Source of the DNA: Ignavibacteriales bacterium
GTDB lineage: Bacteria > Bacteroidota > Ignavibacteria > Ignavibacteriales > Ignavibacteriaceae
DNA length: 64,000 bases
Direction of reading: 5' to 3'
NCBI GenBank assembly: GCA_016707585.1
Contig: JADJHL010000008.1
Coordinates: 744,001-808,000, forward strand
Shown: positions 8,094-17,242 of the stretch, piece by piece
Numbering within the stretch: position 1 is the first letter of the stretch
Layout of the letters: each line of letters begins with the position of its first letter
The notes under the pieces: generated by a model
Database searches by the model: none
The model's input: only the letters and a program-made list of their open reading frames with translations
Told to the model about the DNA's origin: nothing
Position numbers and translations under genes: made by a program

Positions 8094-8393
8094 CTATACT
8101 ATTCGTTCAAGTGGCACTTGAAAGAGCCTGATCTTATCATCATCTCTTTCTACGATAGAATTTAATTCATTTATCTTAACAATAAGTTTTTCAAGTAATT
8201 CTTCATCAGAAAAAGCGATCATACGTACGTTGTTGTATCCCGGAAAAGGACGATTACCTAAATGTGCATCTGTTTTATGTCCTTTGCCTTTTACCTCTTC
8301 CCATTCAGTGTAAAAATCTATTCCCAGTTCATCTAATGCCTTGGTAACTCGATCATCAAGAATTTCGCGATATGCTAAAAATGTAAGTTTCAT
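8094..8393 (-). CDS. PII-like transporter-associated protein (PG0541 type)
   Basis: A 99-residue soluble protein. It resembles the small ferredoxin-like, PII-related proteins encoded directly after RND pumps in Bacteroidota (the PG0541 transporter-associated group). Visible features are MKLTFLAYREILDDRVTKALDELGI, the basic loop WEEVKGKGHKTDAHLG, which sits where PII proteins have their flexible T-loop, and the final strand KIRLFQVPLERIV. It starts 9 bases after the RND pump stop codon, is the last gene of the operon, and is followed by a strong terminator. By analogy with PII proteins it may sense a small molecule and modulate the pump, but no ligand is known from the sequence. Confidence 0.75.
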   Translation of the reverse strand: MKLTFLAYREILDDRVTKALDELGIDFYTEWEEVKGKGHKTDAHLGNRPFPGYNNVRMIAFSDEELLEKLIVKINELNSIVERDDDKIRLFQVPLERIV

Positions 8394-8402
8394 TTTAATC
8401 TC

Positions 8403-11400
8403 TTACTTCTTTTTACTTTTTGAAAAATAATTACTAACATCGTCAAGTATTGAATAAACTACTGGCACTATAAAAAGTGTAAGCAATGTTGATGTTATCA
8501 AACCACCAATTACTGCCTGTCCCATCGGTGCGCGGAATTCAGCGCCTTCACCAAGTGCAAGTGCAACTGGAACCATTCCAAAGATCATTGCAAATGTTGT
8601 CATTAAGATCGGGCGTAATCTTGTGGGTCCTGCCTTTACTAAAGCATCAAATCTAGACATTCCTCTTTCGCGAAGAACGTTAGTGTAATCGACAAGTAAA
8701 ATACCATTCTTAGTTACTAAACCCATCAACATTATAATACCGATCATTGACATAACTGAAAGCGAGCTTCCAAAAACTAATAGTGCGAGCACAGCACCAA
8801 TAATAGACATTGGCAAAGCAAGCATAATTGAGAATGGGTGAATAAAGCTATCAAACTGTGCTGCTAGCACGATGTAAACAAACACCACTGCAAGTAACAA
8901 AGTAAGCATCATATTTGCCATTGATTCTTCTTGCATTTCACCTTCACCAATGACATTGATTGAATAACCTGATTCAAGTTGTATTTTTTCGGTTTCTTTA
9001 AGAATATCAGCAAGCGCAACACCTAAAAATCTTCCGTAAAGATTGGCATCAACTCGAATCTCTTTTTGTCGTGCATACCTATTAATTTTTGAGGGACCAA
9101 CATCCTGTGAAATTGTAGCAATATCAGTTATTGGAACCAAGAAATCTTTACCATTTATTTGTTTAAAACTTTTAACTGTTAATAAAGATAAATCATTAAT
9201 GTTTGATCGGTCTTCTTTCTTTAATCTAACTCTAACATCAATCTGTTCATCACCTTCCTGGTATTGTGTAGCAACTGCACCATCAACCATTGCACGAACT
9301 GTAGAAGCAATTAGATATGGATTTGTCGCAAGATCAGATGCTTTTTCACGGTCGATGTTTATTCTTATTTCAGGTTTAGAAAGTTCAAGACTGTTTTCAA
9401 CATCAACGGCACCTGAAGTTTGTTTAACTATTGCTTCGACTTTATCAGCAATCAATTCCAATTTTTTCAAATCATCTCCACGGATACTAAGAGTTACAGG
9501 CTTTTCATTTCCGCCTGGTCCACCTTGAACCATAAAACTGAATGAAGCACCAGCAATTGTTTTTACTTGTTCTCGTATATCCGCCATAATTTGCTGATCA
9601 GAATTTTCTCTTTCTTTACTTGGTACAAGTTTTACAAGAATAGTAGCTTTAGTTACAGGATTATTACTTGACCCGATCGTGGTTAGTACGGTTTTTACTT
9701 CTTTTCTTTCCCTTAATTTTGTTTCAACTTTTTCACAGATCATACTTGTTTGTTCAAGTGAACTACCAGGAGAAGCATTTACAGTTAATGTAAACTGGCT
9801 CTCATCACTTTCTGGAAAGAATTGTGATCCCAGCATTCCCATTAGCATAAAACTAACAACGAAAATTCCGATTGCTCCAATTACAATAGTTTTTCTATGT
9901 GTTAAAGACCATCGTAGTGCATTTTCATATTTTGCATTCAGTTTGTCAAACCAATGATTGAATTTGTAAAGCACCTTTTGAAGAATGTTGCCCTGATCTA
10001 AATGTTCTTCATCTTCTCTATGAAGCCACTTTGAGGATAACATTGGAGTTAGTGTAAACGCTACAAATAGTGATACCACAACCGCGGCAGAAATTGTTAT
10101 ACCAAACTCATAGAAAAATCTTCCAACAATACCAGGCATAAATGCAACAGGCACGAATACCGCAACAATTGTAAATGTTGTTGCCATTACTGCTAGTCCA
10201 ATTTCTTCAGAGGCAGATTTTGCTGCTTCCATTGGAGTTTCACCTTGGGCCATATGCCTGTAAATATTTTCTATTACAACAATGGCATCATCAATTAATA
10301 ATCCAACTGCAAGTGAAAGAGCAAGCAAAGACATCATATTAAGTGTAAACCCAAGGGCAAACATCAGTATAAAACTTGCAATAATTGATGCGGGTAATGC
10401 TAACCCGCTAATAACAGTAGCTCTAAAGTTTGCAAGGAATAAATAGATAACAACTATAGCTAATAAACCTCCATACAAAATATCAAATATCACATCATCA
10501 ATTGAATCTTCAATAAAAATACTATTATCCTGCACAACATTGATTGTTAAGCCTTCTGGTATATCTTTAAGAAGTTTTTCTACCTGCTTATTAACATTAT
10601 GAGCAACCTGAACAGTATTACTTCCTGATTGTTTAATAATATTTAAGCCGACAGCTATTTTACCATTAACACGTGATAAACTTGTTTGTTCCTCAACTCC
10701 ATCAATAACTCGTGCAACATCTGATAAATAAACTGATTTACCTTGCGGAGTAGCTACTATAACTTTGTTAAAATCCTCAACGTTTTTATACTTGCCCATT
10801 GTTCTAACAAGTAACTGTTGAGATCCTTCTGTAACATTTCCTCCAGGTATTTCAACATTTTGGCCGCCAACATTTTGAATAATATCCTGAATAGAAATAT
10901 TATAAGCTCTTAATCTTGCAACATCAACTTCAATTTGAATTTCTCTCTCAGAACCGCCAACAAGATCAACAGAACCTACACCAGGAATATTTTCTAATCT
11001 TTTTTTAACAACATCTTTTGTAAATGTAGTAATTTCTTTATCAGACATATTTCCGGAAACCGTTAAATTCATAATCGGAAAACTTGCAGGGTCGTATCTT
11101 TGAATTACAGGGTCTTCAATTTCAGTTGGAAGTTCTGCTCTGATTGCCGCAATTTTTTCTCTTACATCCTGTGCTGCATCTTTACCATCTATCTCAAGTT
11201 TAAATGCAATAACAACAATTGAAACATTTTCCTGTGAAGTTGATTGAATAAAATCAACACCTTCTACAGGGTTAACAGCATCTTCAATAATTTGAGTTAC
11301 GTCTGTTTCAATTTGTTCAGGGCCTGCCCCAGGTAAAATGGTTGTTATTACAACATATGGAATATCTACATCAGGGTATAAATCAACATTTAACTTGTAA

Positions 11401-11486
11401 TATGAAAAGAGTCCAAGCACAATCAAAGACATAATCATCATTGTAGCAAAAACGGGTCGTCTTATGGAGACATCAGCTAATTTCAT
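8403..11486 (-). CDS. RND-type multidrug efflux transporter (AcrB/HAE1 family)
   Basis: Full-length at 1027 residues. It starts with the typical MKLADVSIRRPVFATMMIM, has two sets of six transmembrane helices and two large periplasmic loops. Proton-relay residues are visible: the adjacent Asp pair in GLLIDDAIVVIEN and the Lys in GLVTKNGILLVDY. The porter-domain start PGAGPEQIETDVT is also standard. It pumps hydrophobic compounds out of the periplasm or inner membrane using the proton gradient, with the membrane-fusion protein and TolC-like channel encoded just upstream. It is more like the multidrug HAE1 branch than the metal-exporting CusA branch, since the methionine relay is not apparent. 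The exact substrate is unknown. Gene spacing is 35 bases to the MFP and 9 bases to the PII-like gene. Confidence 0.96.
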   Translation of the reverse strand: MKLADVSIRRPVFATMMIMSLIVLGLFSYYKLNVDLYPDVDIPYVVITTILPGAGPEQIETDVTQIIEDAVNPVEGVDFIQSTSQENVSIVVIAFKLEIDGKDAAQDVREKIAAIRAELPTEIEDPVIQRYDPASFPIMNLTVSGNMSDKEITTFTKDVVKKRLENIPGVGSVDLVGGSEREIQIEVDVARLRAYNISIQDIIQNVGGQNVEIPGGNVTEGSQQLLVRTMGKYKNVEDFNKVIVATPQGKSVYLSDVARVIDGVEEQTSLSRVNGKIAVGLNIIKQSGSNTVQVAHNVNKQVEKLLKDIPEGLTINVVQDNSIFIEDSIDDVIFDILYGGLLAIVVIYLFLANFRATVISGLALPASIIASFILMFALGFTLNMMSLLALSLAVGLLIDDAIVVIENIYRHMAQGETPMEAAKSASEEIGLAVMATTFTIVAVFVPVAFMPGIVGRFFYEFGITISAAVVVSLFVAFTLTPMLSSKWLHREDEEHLDQGNILQKVLYKFNHWFDKLNAKYENALRWSLTHRKTIVIGAIGIFVVSFMLMGMLGSQFFPESDESQFTLTVNASPGSSLEQTSMICEKVETKLRERKEVKTVLTTIGSSNNPVTKATILVKLVPSKERENSDQQIMADIREQVKTIAGASFSFMVQGGPGGNEKPVTLSIRGDDLKKLELIADKVEAIVKQTSGAVDVENSLELSKPEIRINIDREKASDLATNPYLIASTVRAMVDGAVATQYQEGDEQIDVRVRLKKEDRSNINDLSLLTVKSFKQINGKDFLVPITDIATISQDVGPSKINRYARQKEIRVDANLYGRFLGVALADILKETEKIQLESGYSINVIGEGEMQEESMANMMLTLLLAVVFVYIVLAAQFDSFIHPFSIMLALPMSIIGAVLALLVFGSSLSVMSMIGIIMLMGLVTKNGILLVDYTNVLRERGMSRFDALVKAGPTRLRPILMTTFAMIFGMVPVALALGEGAEFRAPMGQAVIGGLITSTLLTLFIVPVVYSILDDVSNYFSKSKKK

Positions 11487-11521
11487 TTTTTAATCCGAAT
11501 TTCTTTTTTTTGATTTATCAA

Positions 11522-12586
11522 TTAATTTTTTGTAACAACTACTACTGTTCCATCTTTTAGATTATTCATTCCGAGTGTTACAATTTTATCCCCGGATTTC
11601 AATCCTGAAATAACTTCAACGTTCTTACCATCAGATAATCCAAGAGTAACAGTTTTCAAATATGATTTCTCATCATTAATAATATATACACCATCAGTTC
11701 CGCCAGATTTTACTACAGCAGAAAGTGGAATTGTAAGTGCATCCTTTTTTGATTTCATATCAACTGCAACACGACAAAACATTCCAGGTTTAAACCATCT
11801 ATCCTGCGTATTAGAAAAAATAGCCTGCATCTCAAATGTACGTGATTGAATGCTTGCAGATTTTGAAAGCTGATTAATTTTTCCTGTTTGAATAAGTTCT
11901 GGATTAATTTCAGAATAAATATTAACTGTTTGACCAACAAAAAGACTTGGTACATCACTTTCGCCAACATTAAATATAGCTTTCATGCGCCCAATGTTTG
12001 CAACAGTTGCCATCGGCATTTGCGGATTTGCAAGATCACCCAGATTTACATTTATTGCTGTAACCACACCTGAAAGGGGAGAGGTTATTTCAACAGTACT
12101 TCTTGCAGCATCAAAATTTGCTTTTGCAACTTCGTATTGAGTTTGAACGCCATCAAATGCTTGCTGTGATACAGCGCCTTCTTTTAAAAGATTTTGCATC
12201 CTTTGATAATTCTTTTCTGCATTTAGAAAACCAGCCTGAGCTTGATAAAATTGTGAAGCTGCTCCGCCTTTATTTAATTCAAATAAAACTGAACCAACTT
12301 TAACAAAATCACCTACTTTAACTCTTATCTTAGTTATTGTTTCCGGAATTTTTGCAATAATATTTGCCTGTTCTTCACCCTCAAGTGATCCAGAAAAAGT
12401 TTTTGATAATGCTAATTCTTTAACTTCAATAGTTTGGGCTTCTACAGAAACTGTATCAGTAAAAACTGTTTTGTCTTTTGTTTCAGCTTCCTGTGGCTTT
12501 TCTCCACACGCCTGTAAGGCGAAAATAGTTATCAGTATCACTAAACTTAAAATTTGTTTTAAACGGCTATCAAATATTTGTTTCAT
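11522..12586 (-). CDS. RND efflux membrane-fusion (HlyD/MFP) lipoprotein
   Basis: 354 residues. The N-terminus (LVILITIFALQACGEKPQ) is a lipoprotein signal with the modified Cys at about residue 27. The order that follows is the standard adaptor plan: beta-barrel/lipoyl half (FSGSLEGEEQANIIAKIPE, IRVKVGDFVKVGSVLFEL), a coiled-coil hairpin (QFYQAQAGFLNAEKNYQRM to AVSQQAFDGVQTQYEVAKA), the second lipoyl half (ITSPLSGVVTAINVNLGD), a beta-barrel domain (FNVGESDVPSLFVGQTVNI) and a membrane-proximal domain ending in LGMNNLKDGTVVVVTKN. It links the pump to the outer-membrane channel across the periplasm. It is the second gene of the four-gene operon, 41 bases after the TolC-like gene. Confidence 0.95.
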   Translation of the reverse strand: MKQIFDSRLKQILSLVILITIFALQACGEKPQEAETKDKTVFTDTVSVEAQTIEVKELALSKTFSGSLEGEEQANIIAKIPETITKIRVKVGDFVKVGSVLFELNKGGAASQFYQAQAGFLNAEKNYQRMQNLLKEGAVSQQAFDGVQTQYEVAKANFDAARSTVEITSPLSGVVTAINVNLGDLANPQMPMATVANIGRMKAIFNVGESDVPSLFVGQTVNIYSEINPELIQTGKINQLSKSASIQSRTFEMQAIFSNTQDRWFKPGMFCRVAVDMKSKKDALTIPLSAVVKSGGTDGVYIINDEKSYLKTVTLGLSDGKNVEVISGLKSGDKIVTLGMNNLKDGTVVVVTKN

Positions 12587-12627
12587 ATAAAAATGATTCT
12601 CCTGTTTACGATAAATAAAACTTTATA

Positions 12628-14070
12628 TTAATCTTCTATCTCATTAAACGATGTAAAATATTCTGGATTTGTTCTCCCAAGAATTTGTTCCAATTCATAC
12701 TGTGTAGTTAAATAAGAATACATTGATTGGATTCTATTCAAACGTGCCTGCTTAAGGGCTAGATCAGCGCTTTGCAATTCAAGCTGACTCCCGACACCTT
12801 CCTTATACCTGACTTTAGCTATTTGATATGATCGTTCAGCAACATCAACATTTTTATTTTGCACATCAATAATAGATTGTACAGTTTTTAAATCTTGAAT
12901 TTTTGATTTTACATTTAGCAAAGTATATTCCTTAAGTTGCTTTACTTGTTCTTCAGTTTGTTGATACGTAATTGTTGATTGTTGAACAGCATTACTTGTT
13001 CTATTACCTTGCCAAAGATTTATAGAAAAACTTAATCCAATTGTTGCAGATGAATAAGTATTAAACTTCCAATTATCTGAAGATCCATTGTAAGCATATT
13101 GTCCAAAGGCTGCAATATTTGGCCAGTATTCAGAAACATCAAGTTCTACAAATGCTTCATCAACTTGCTTTTTCAATTCCAAAGTTCTCAAATCATAATT
13201 TGATTTTAGCGCTTCATCAATTAATCCTTCTTCATTTGAAATATCATATTGTTGATAGGTGAAATTTCCTGTAACATCAATTTCTTCTTGCTGATCTACG
13301 CCAAGAACTAATTTTAATCCGTCCTTTGCAGTTTTTAATTTGTTTTCCATATCAAGAACAACTGGTCTCATATTTTCAACAAATACTTCAACTGTTAACA
13401 AATCAAATTCAGATACTATTCCCTCATTGTATAATGCTTTAGTGTCTTTTAAATTTAATTTTAAATTTTCAAAACTAGCTTTTGTTATTTCTAATGATTC
13501 CTTTAAAAATAAAACTCCATAAAAAGTTTTTTGAACAGATAAAACTGTTTTAGAAACAGTACTATACAAATCTGCTTTTGCTAAATCATAATAAATCTGT
13601 GAAGCTCCTATACCTTTAAATACTGCAGAACTGAAAAGTGTTTGTGTTATTGTTACATCAGCAGAAAAGTTATTTGATTGAGAAAACGATTGAAGCTTTG
13701 TTGCCATTGATTTGTATTTATTATTATCTCTTGGTAATACTTGTTCATCGAATAATATTGAATATGTTGCGTTGGTTAACATTGCTTCAAAATCAGGAAA
13801 TGGCATTTTAGGTTTTTCAAGAAAACGAGAAAAACTTCCATTTAGGTTTACACTTGGCAATGCATAACCAAATGCTTCATCAACTGCTGCTCCTGCTTTT
13901 TTAACTGTCATAACAGAAATGGAAATATCCTTATTATTATTAATTGCAGTATTTATGGCAGCTTCAAGTGTGTAACTTTTTGTTTGTGCTAATACCGGAA
14001 CCTGAATTATAAAAAAAAGTAGAACTGTTGTAGTTATAATAATATGGTGCGCAAAGTTTTTATGTTTCAT
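12628..14070 (-). CDS. TolC-family outer-membrane efflux channel
   Basis: 480 residues with a signal peptide (about 1-28, ending VLAQ) and the duplicated TolC layout. Each half has a small barrel part and long helices: ALPSVNLNGSFSRF and YWPNIAAFGQYAYNGSSDN are the outer-membrane strand regions. The helical parts include LKDTKALYNEGIVSEFDLLTVEV and AKVRYKEGVGSQLELQSADLALKQARLN, the paired 'G-[IV]-x-S-x-[FL]-[DE]-L' sites of this family. It forms the exit duct for the RND pump. It is the first gene of the operon; the intergenic stretch to the divergent oxidase gene (14071-14405) should hold both promoters. Confidence 0.95.
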   Translation of the reverse strand: MKHKNFAHHIIITTTVLLFFIIQVPVLAQTKSYTLEAAINTAINNNKDISISVMTVKKAGAAVDEAFGYALPSVNLNGSFSRFLEKPKMPFPDFEAMLTNATYSILFDEQVLPRDNNKYKSMATKLQSFSQSNNFSADVTITQTLFSSAVFKGIGASQIYYDLAKADLYSTVSKTVLSVQKTFYGVLFLKESLEITKASFENLKLNLKDTKALYNEGIVSEFDLLTVEVFVENMRPVVLDMENKLKTAKDGLKLVLGVDQQEEIDVTGNFTYQQYDISNEEGLIDEALKSNYDLRTLELKKQVDEAFVELDVSEYWPNIAAFGQYAYNGSSDNWKFNTYSSATIGLSFSINLWQGNRTSNAVQQSTITYQQTEEQVKQLKEYTLLNVKSKIQDLKTVQSIIDVQNKNVDVAERSYQIAKVRYKEGVGSQLELQSADLALKQARLNRIQSMYSYLTTQYELEQILGRTNPEYFTSFNEIED

Positions 14071-14352
14071 TTAATTCTCTAAATGTTTGAACGAAGAAAA
14101 AATCTTTTTATGTATATATAATTTGTGGTTTCATTAATCATTTATCAGAGTTTTGGCGATTAAAAACTATTAAATGATTTTTCCGCCCCAAATCTAAAGA
14201 ACAATAGTCTAAAAATTATTTTATCTATCACAAAACTTATTGATTGTGACAAAAATCAATGTTTTATGATTAGCAAAGATTTGATGACCATATCGATTAA
14301 ATAAAAATCAAATTAAAATTTATTACTAATATTTCCGATAATGAGTTTAAAA

Positions 14353-14384
14353 TTTTATCAATCTTTCATTTTGAGTAAGTTTGC
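14353..14384 (+). promoter_or_regulatory. Possible Bacteroidota-type promoter for the GlcD-like gene
   Basis: TAAGTTTGC at 14376-14384 fits the Bacteroidota -7 box TAnnTTTGC exactly. Nineteen bases upstream sits TTTT (14353-14356), one base off the TTTG -33 box. This puts a start site a few bases before the ATG at 14406. The remaining part of the 335-base divergent region (14071-14352) is AT-rich; I could not pick out a promoter for the TolC-like gene in it. Confidence 0.35.
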
Positions 14385-14405
14385 ATCATAAAAGCAGGAT
14401 AAGTT

Positions 14406-15845
14406 ATGGATCAATACACAACTGAAAAACTAAAATCGATTGTGGGTACAAAAAACTTCTTCGATTCTAAGGAAGATAAATTAGTTTATTCATACGATGG
14501 AACGCCAGTTTACAAACAACTTCCTGAAGCAATTGTTTTTCCTCAGGATGATGAGCAAATTTCTAAAATTATAAAACTTGCAAATCAAGAAAAGTTTAGC
14601 ATTGTGCCGCGTGGTGCAGGTACGGGATTAAGTGGCGGAGCTATTCCTACAGAAAATTCTGTTGTTGTTGTTATGACAAAATGGAATAAAATTCTTGAGG
14701 TTGATTCCAATAATCTAACAGCCTGGGTAGAACCCGGAGTTGTTACCGGATTATTTCAGAAAGAAGTTGAGAAACTTGGATTATTCTATCCACCAGATCC
14801 CGGAAGTTTAACTGTTTGCACAATTGGCGGTAACGTTGCTAACAATGCTGGTGGTTTACGTGGATTAAAATACGGTGTAACAAAAAATTATGTTCTAGGT
14901 GTTGAAATGATTTTGCCTAATGGTGAACTACTTAAAACTGGCGGCAAAAATATGAAAGATGTTGCAGGATATAACTTGCGAGATTTTATTGTTGGCAGTG
15001 AAGGCACACTTGGAATTATTACAAAAGTATTATTAAAGCTTATCCCAAAACCAACTCAATCAATAACTCTTTTAATTTTCTTTGATAAACTGATTGATGC
15101 TGGTAAAACAGTTGCTGATATAATTGCTTCACATATTGTTCCTAGTATGATGGAGTTTTTAGATAATACTACAATAAATTGTGTTGAAGATTATACGCAT
15201 ATAGGATTGCCTAGAAAAAGTGAAGCAATACTTTTAATTGAGATTGATGGAAGAGGAAGTATTGTTCAAGAAGATGCTGAAACAATTAGAAAAATTGCTG
15301 TAAAAAATAATGCAACCGCACTTAAAGGTGCATCAGACGAAAATGAAGCTAATATTTTGAAGACAGCAAGAAGAAGTGCATTCAGTGCACTTGCCAGAAG
15401 AATGCCCACAACAATACTTGAAGATGCAACTGTGCCAAGAAGTGAATTGCCTATAATGATTGAAAAAGTTTCTAAAGCAGGAAAAATGTTTAATGTTACT
15501 TTTGGAAATTTTGGTCACGCTGGTGATGGCAATCTTCATCCAACTTGTTTAACCGATGAAAGAGATTCAAAAGAACTTGATAAAGCTCATCGTGCTTTTG
15601 ATTTTATTTTTAATGAAGCAATAAAACTTGGCGGTACAATTACTGGTGAACACGGAACTGGTTTAGCAAAAAAACATTTTCTTGAGCAAGTAGCTGGCCC
15701 GGCTGGAGTTGATATGATGAAAAAGATAAAACTGGCTATCGATCACAATAACATTTTAAATCCGGGCAAAATATTTACAATCTCACCAAAGTGTGAAGGC
15801 AGTATGCCAACTAAACGAGAACAGATTAAAGATTTTCATGTCTAA
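14406..15845 (+). CDS. FAD-linked oxidase, GlcD-like (glycolate/D-lactate dehydrogenase subunit)
   Basis: 479 residues. The PCMH-type FAD-binding domain is clear: PEAIVFPQDDEQISKIIKLA, VPRGAGTGLSGGAIPTEN (the FAD diphosphate loop), PPDPGSLTVCTIGGNVANNA and VGSEGTLGIIT. The C-terminal FAD-oxidase domain includes FGNFGHAGDGNLHPT with the active-site His, and GGTITGEHGTGLAKK. These are hallmarks of GlcD and D-2-hydroxyacid dehydrogenases. It oxidises an alpha-hydroxy acid such as glycolate or D-lactate and passes electrons to the iron-sulfur partner encoded next. Its last 8 bases overlap the next gene, indicating translational coupling. Whether glycolate or D-lactate is the substrate cannot be told; D-lactate is as likely in this group. 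Confidence 0.93.
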   Translation: MDQYTTEKLKSIVGTKNFFDSKEDKLVYSYDGTPVYKQLPEAIVFPQDDEQISKIIKLANQEKFSIVPRGAGTGLSGGAIPTENSVVVVMTKWNKILEVDSNNLTAWVEPGVVTGLFQKEVEKLGLFYPPDPGSLTVCTIGGNVANNAGGLRGLKYGVTKNYVLGVEMILPNGELLKTGGKNMKDVAGYNLRDFIVGSEGTLGIITKVLLKLIPKPTQSITLLIFFDKLIDAGKTVADIIASHIVPSMMEFLDNTTINCVEDYTHIGLPRKSEAILLIEIDGRGSIVQEDAETIRKIAVKNNATALKGASDENEANILKTARRSAFSALARRMPTTILEDATVPRSELPIMIEKVSKAGKMFNVTFGNFGHAGDGNLHPTCLTDERDSKELDKAHRAFDFIFNEAIKLGGTITGEHGTGLAKKHFLEQVAGPAGVDMMKKIKLAIDHNNILNPGKIFTISPKCEGSMPTKREQIKDFHV

Positions 15846-17145
15846 AGAAATTGATTACAAAGAATTAATAAAAATTCTTCCTAGTGATGATATTTTTCAA
15901 CAGTGTATGCATTGCGGAATGTGTTTAGCCGTATGCCCAACTTATGATCTAACCAAAATGGAGCGTTCATCTCCACGAGGCAGAATTTCAATGATAAAAT
16001 CTGTTGCACGTGGTGAAATGGAAATGAGCAGAACTTTTGCTGATGAAATGAATTTTTGTTTGGATTGCCAGGCTTGTGAAACTGCATGCCCTGCTGGTGT
16101 TCAATACGGTAGAATGGTTGAAACTGCTCGAGTAGTTGTTGATAACACAAAGTATGTTTCTAAAACTGGTGTAATGTTAAAACGATTTTTGTTAAGGAGA
16201 ATTGTTGCATCAAAGAATGTTTTAAAATTGTTTTCCAATTTTTTAAAGTTTTATCAAAAAAGTGGATTACAAAAAATTATAAGATCATCTGGAGTTTTAA
16301 GACTTATATCAAAAAACCTTGCACATGTTGAAAAACTTTCTCCAATTATTTCGGAAAAGTTTTCGGATAAAGAAATTCCTGAGTTAGTATTTCCCAATGG
16401 TTTAGTTAAACACAACGTTACGTTTCACTATGGTTGTTTGATGAATACAATGTTTGCAGATATTAATCTTGACACGATTGAAGTTCTTAAAGAAATGGGA
16501 TGCAAAATAATTACTCCAAAAAATCAGGTTTGCTGTGGATCTTTAATGGGGCATAATGGTGACATGGAATTTGCGCTTAAACTTGCAAGAAAAAATATTG
16601 ATGAATTTGAATTACATGATTATGAATATTTAATTTCAAATTCAGCAGGTTGCGGAGCATTTATGAAAGACTATGCTCACTTACTGGAAGATGATCCATT
16701 ATATGCTGAAAAAGCAAAACGGTTCTCATCTAAAGTTAAAGATGTAATGGAGTTTTTTGCAGAAGAAAAACCTGAATTAAAATTCAATCTTGAGTTTAAA
16801 CCTGAACTAACAACTTATCACGATGCCTGTCATTTAGCCCACGCACAAAAAATCACAACTCAACCAAGAGAAGTGATTAAATCTTTACCTGGAGTTAATT
16901 ATACAGAACTTGAAGAAGCAAGTTGGTGTTGCGGAAGTGCGGGTATTTATAACGTTGTAAGATATGAAGATTCAATGGTACAACTTGAACGTAAAATGAA
17001 GAATATAAAAAATACAAATGCAAAAATTGTATTAACAGGTAATCCTGGTTGTATGGGGCAGATAAAACATGGAACAGAAAAGTTTAAGGTTGATGTTGAA
17101 GTGCTGCATCCGATTACGTTGATAAAAAGAATATTGAAGAAATAA
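15838..17145 (+). CDS. GlcF-like iron-sulfur oxidoreductase subunit
   Basis: 435 residues from the preferred ATG at 15838, which overlaps the stop of the FAD subunit by 8 bases; an upstream ATG at 15793 would add 15 unconserved residues. Two [4Fe-4S] motifs are near the N-terminus: CMHCGMCLAVCPTYDL and CLDCQACETACPAGVQYG. Two CCG domains follow, with HYGCLMNTMFADIN...VCCGSL and YHDACHLAHAQ...WCCGSAGIYN, the non-cubane cluster motifs of GlcF, LldE and heterodisulfide reductase subunit B. It accepts electrons from the FAD subunit and probably delivers them to the quinone pool. Downstream is a convergent terminator. Confidence 0.93.
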   Translation: MSKEIDYKELIKILPSDDIFQQCMHCGMCLAVCPTYDLTKMERSSPRGRISMIKSVARGEMEMSRTFADEMNFCLDCQACETACPAGVQYGRMVETARVVVDNTKYVSKTGVMLKRFLLRRIVASKNVLKLFSNFLKFYQKSGLQKIIRSSGVLRLISKNLAHVEKLSPIISEKFSDKEIPELVFPNGLVKHNVTFHYGCLMNTMFADINLDTIEVLKEMGCKIITPKNQVCCGSLMGHNGDMEFALKLARKNIDEFELHDYEYLISNSAGCGAFMKDYAHLLEDDPLYAEKAKRFSSKVKDVMEFFAEEKPELKFNLEFKPELTTYHDACHLAHAQKITTQPREVIKSLPGVNYTELEEASWCCGSAGIYNVVRYEDSMVQLERKMKNIKNTNAKIVLTGNPGCMGQIKHGTEKFKVDVEVLHPITLIKRILKK

Positions 17146-17154
17146 CTTAGTGGA

Positions 17155-17228
17155 TTTTAGTGATTTCGTGTTTTTGTGGCGGAAATAAATTTGCCACAAA
17201 AACTCTAAAACGCAAAAGAGCACTAAAA
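17155..17228. repeat. Long palindrome between convergent genes, terminator-like extragenic repeat
   Basis: Outer arms TTTTAGTG (17155-17162) and CACTAAAA (17221-17228) enclose an inner pair TTTTTGTGGC (17171-17180)/GCCACAAAAA (17193-17202). The A/T-flanked inner hairpin can end transcription of both the GlcF-like gene and, on the minus strand, lysA. The wording CCACAAAAACTCTAAAACGC resembles extragenic repeats seen widely in AT-rich environmental genomes. Confidence 0.6.
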
Positions 17229-17242
17229 TATTATTTCTATTC

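Noticed and set aside
9043..9528. A 161-codon plus-strand open frame opposite the RND pump
   Set aside because: It lies wholly antisense to the well-conserved pump coding region, has no ribosome site, and its translation shows no family pattern.
15793..15837. N-terminal extension of the GlcF-like protein
   Set aside because: The 15 residues overlap the end of the FAD subunit in another frame. The ATG at 15838 gives the usual short overlap and the usual GlcF start.
17032..17223. A 63-codon minus-strand open frame at the lysA/GlcF junction
   Set aside because: It crosses the convergent palindrome and the end of the GlcF-like gene and has no recognisable feature.
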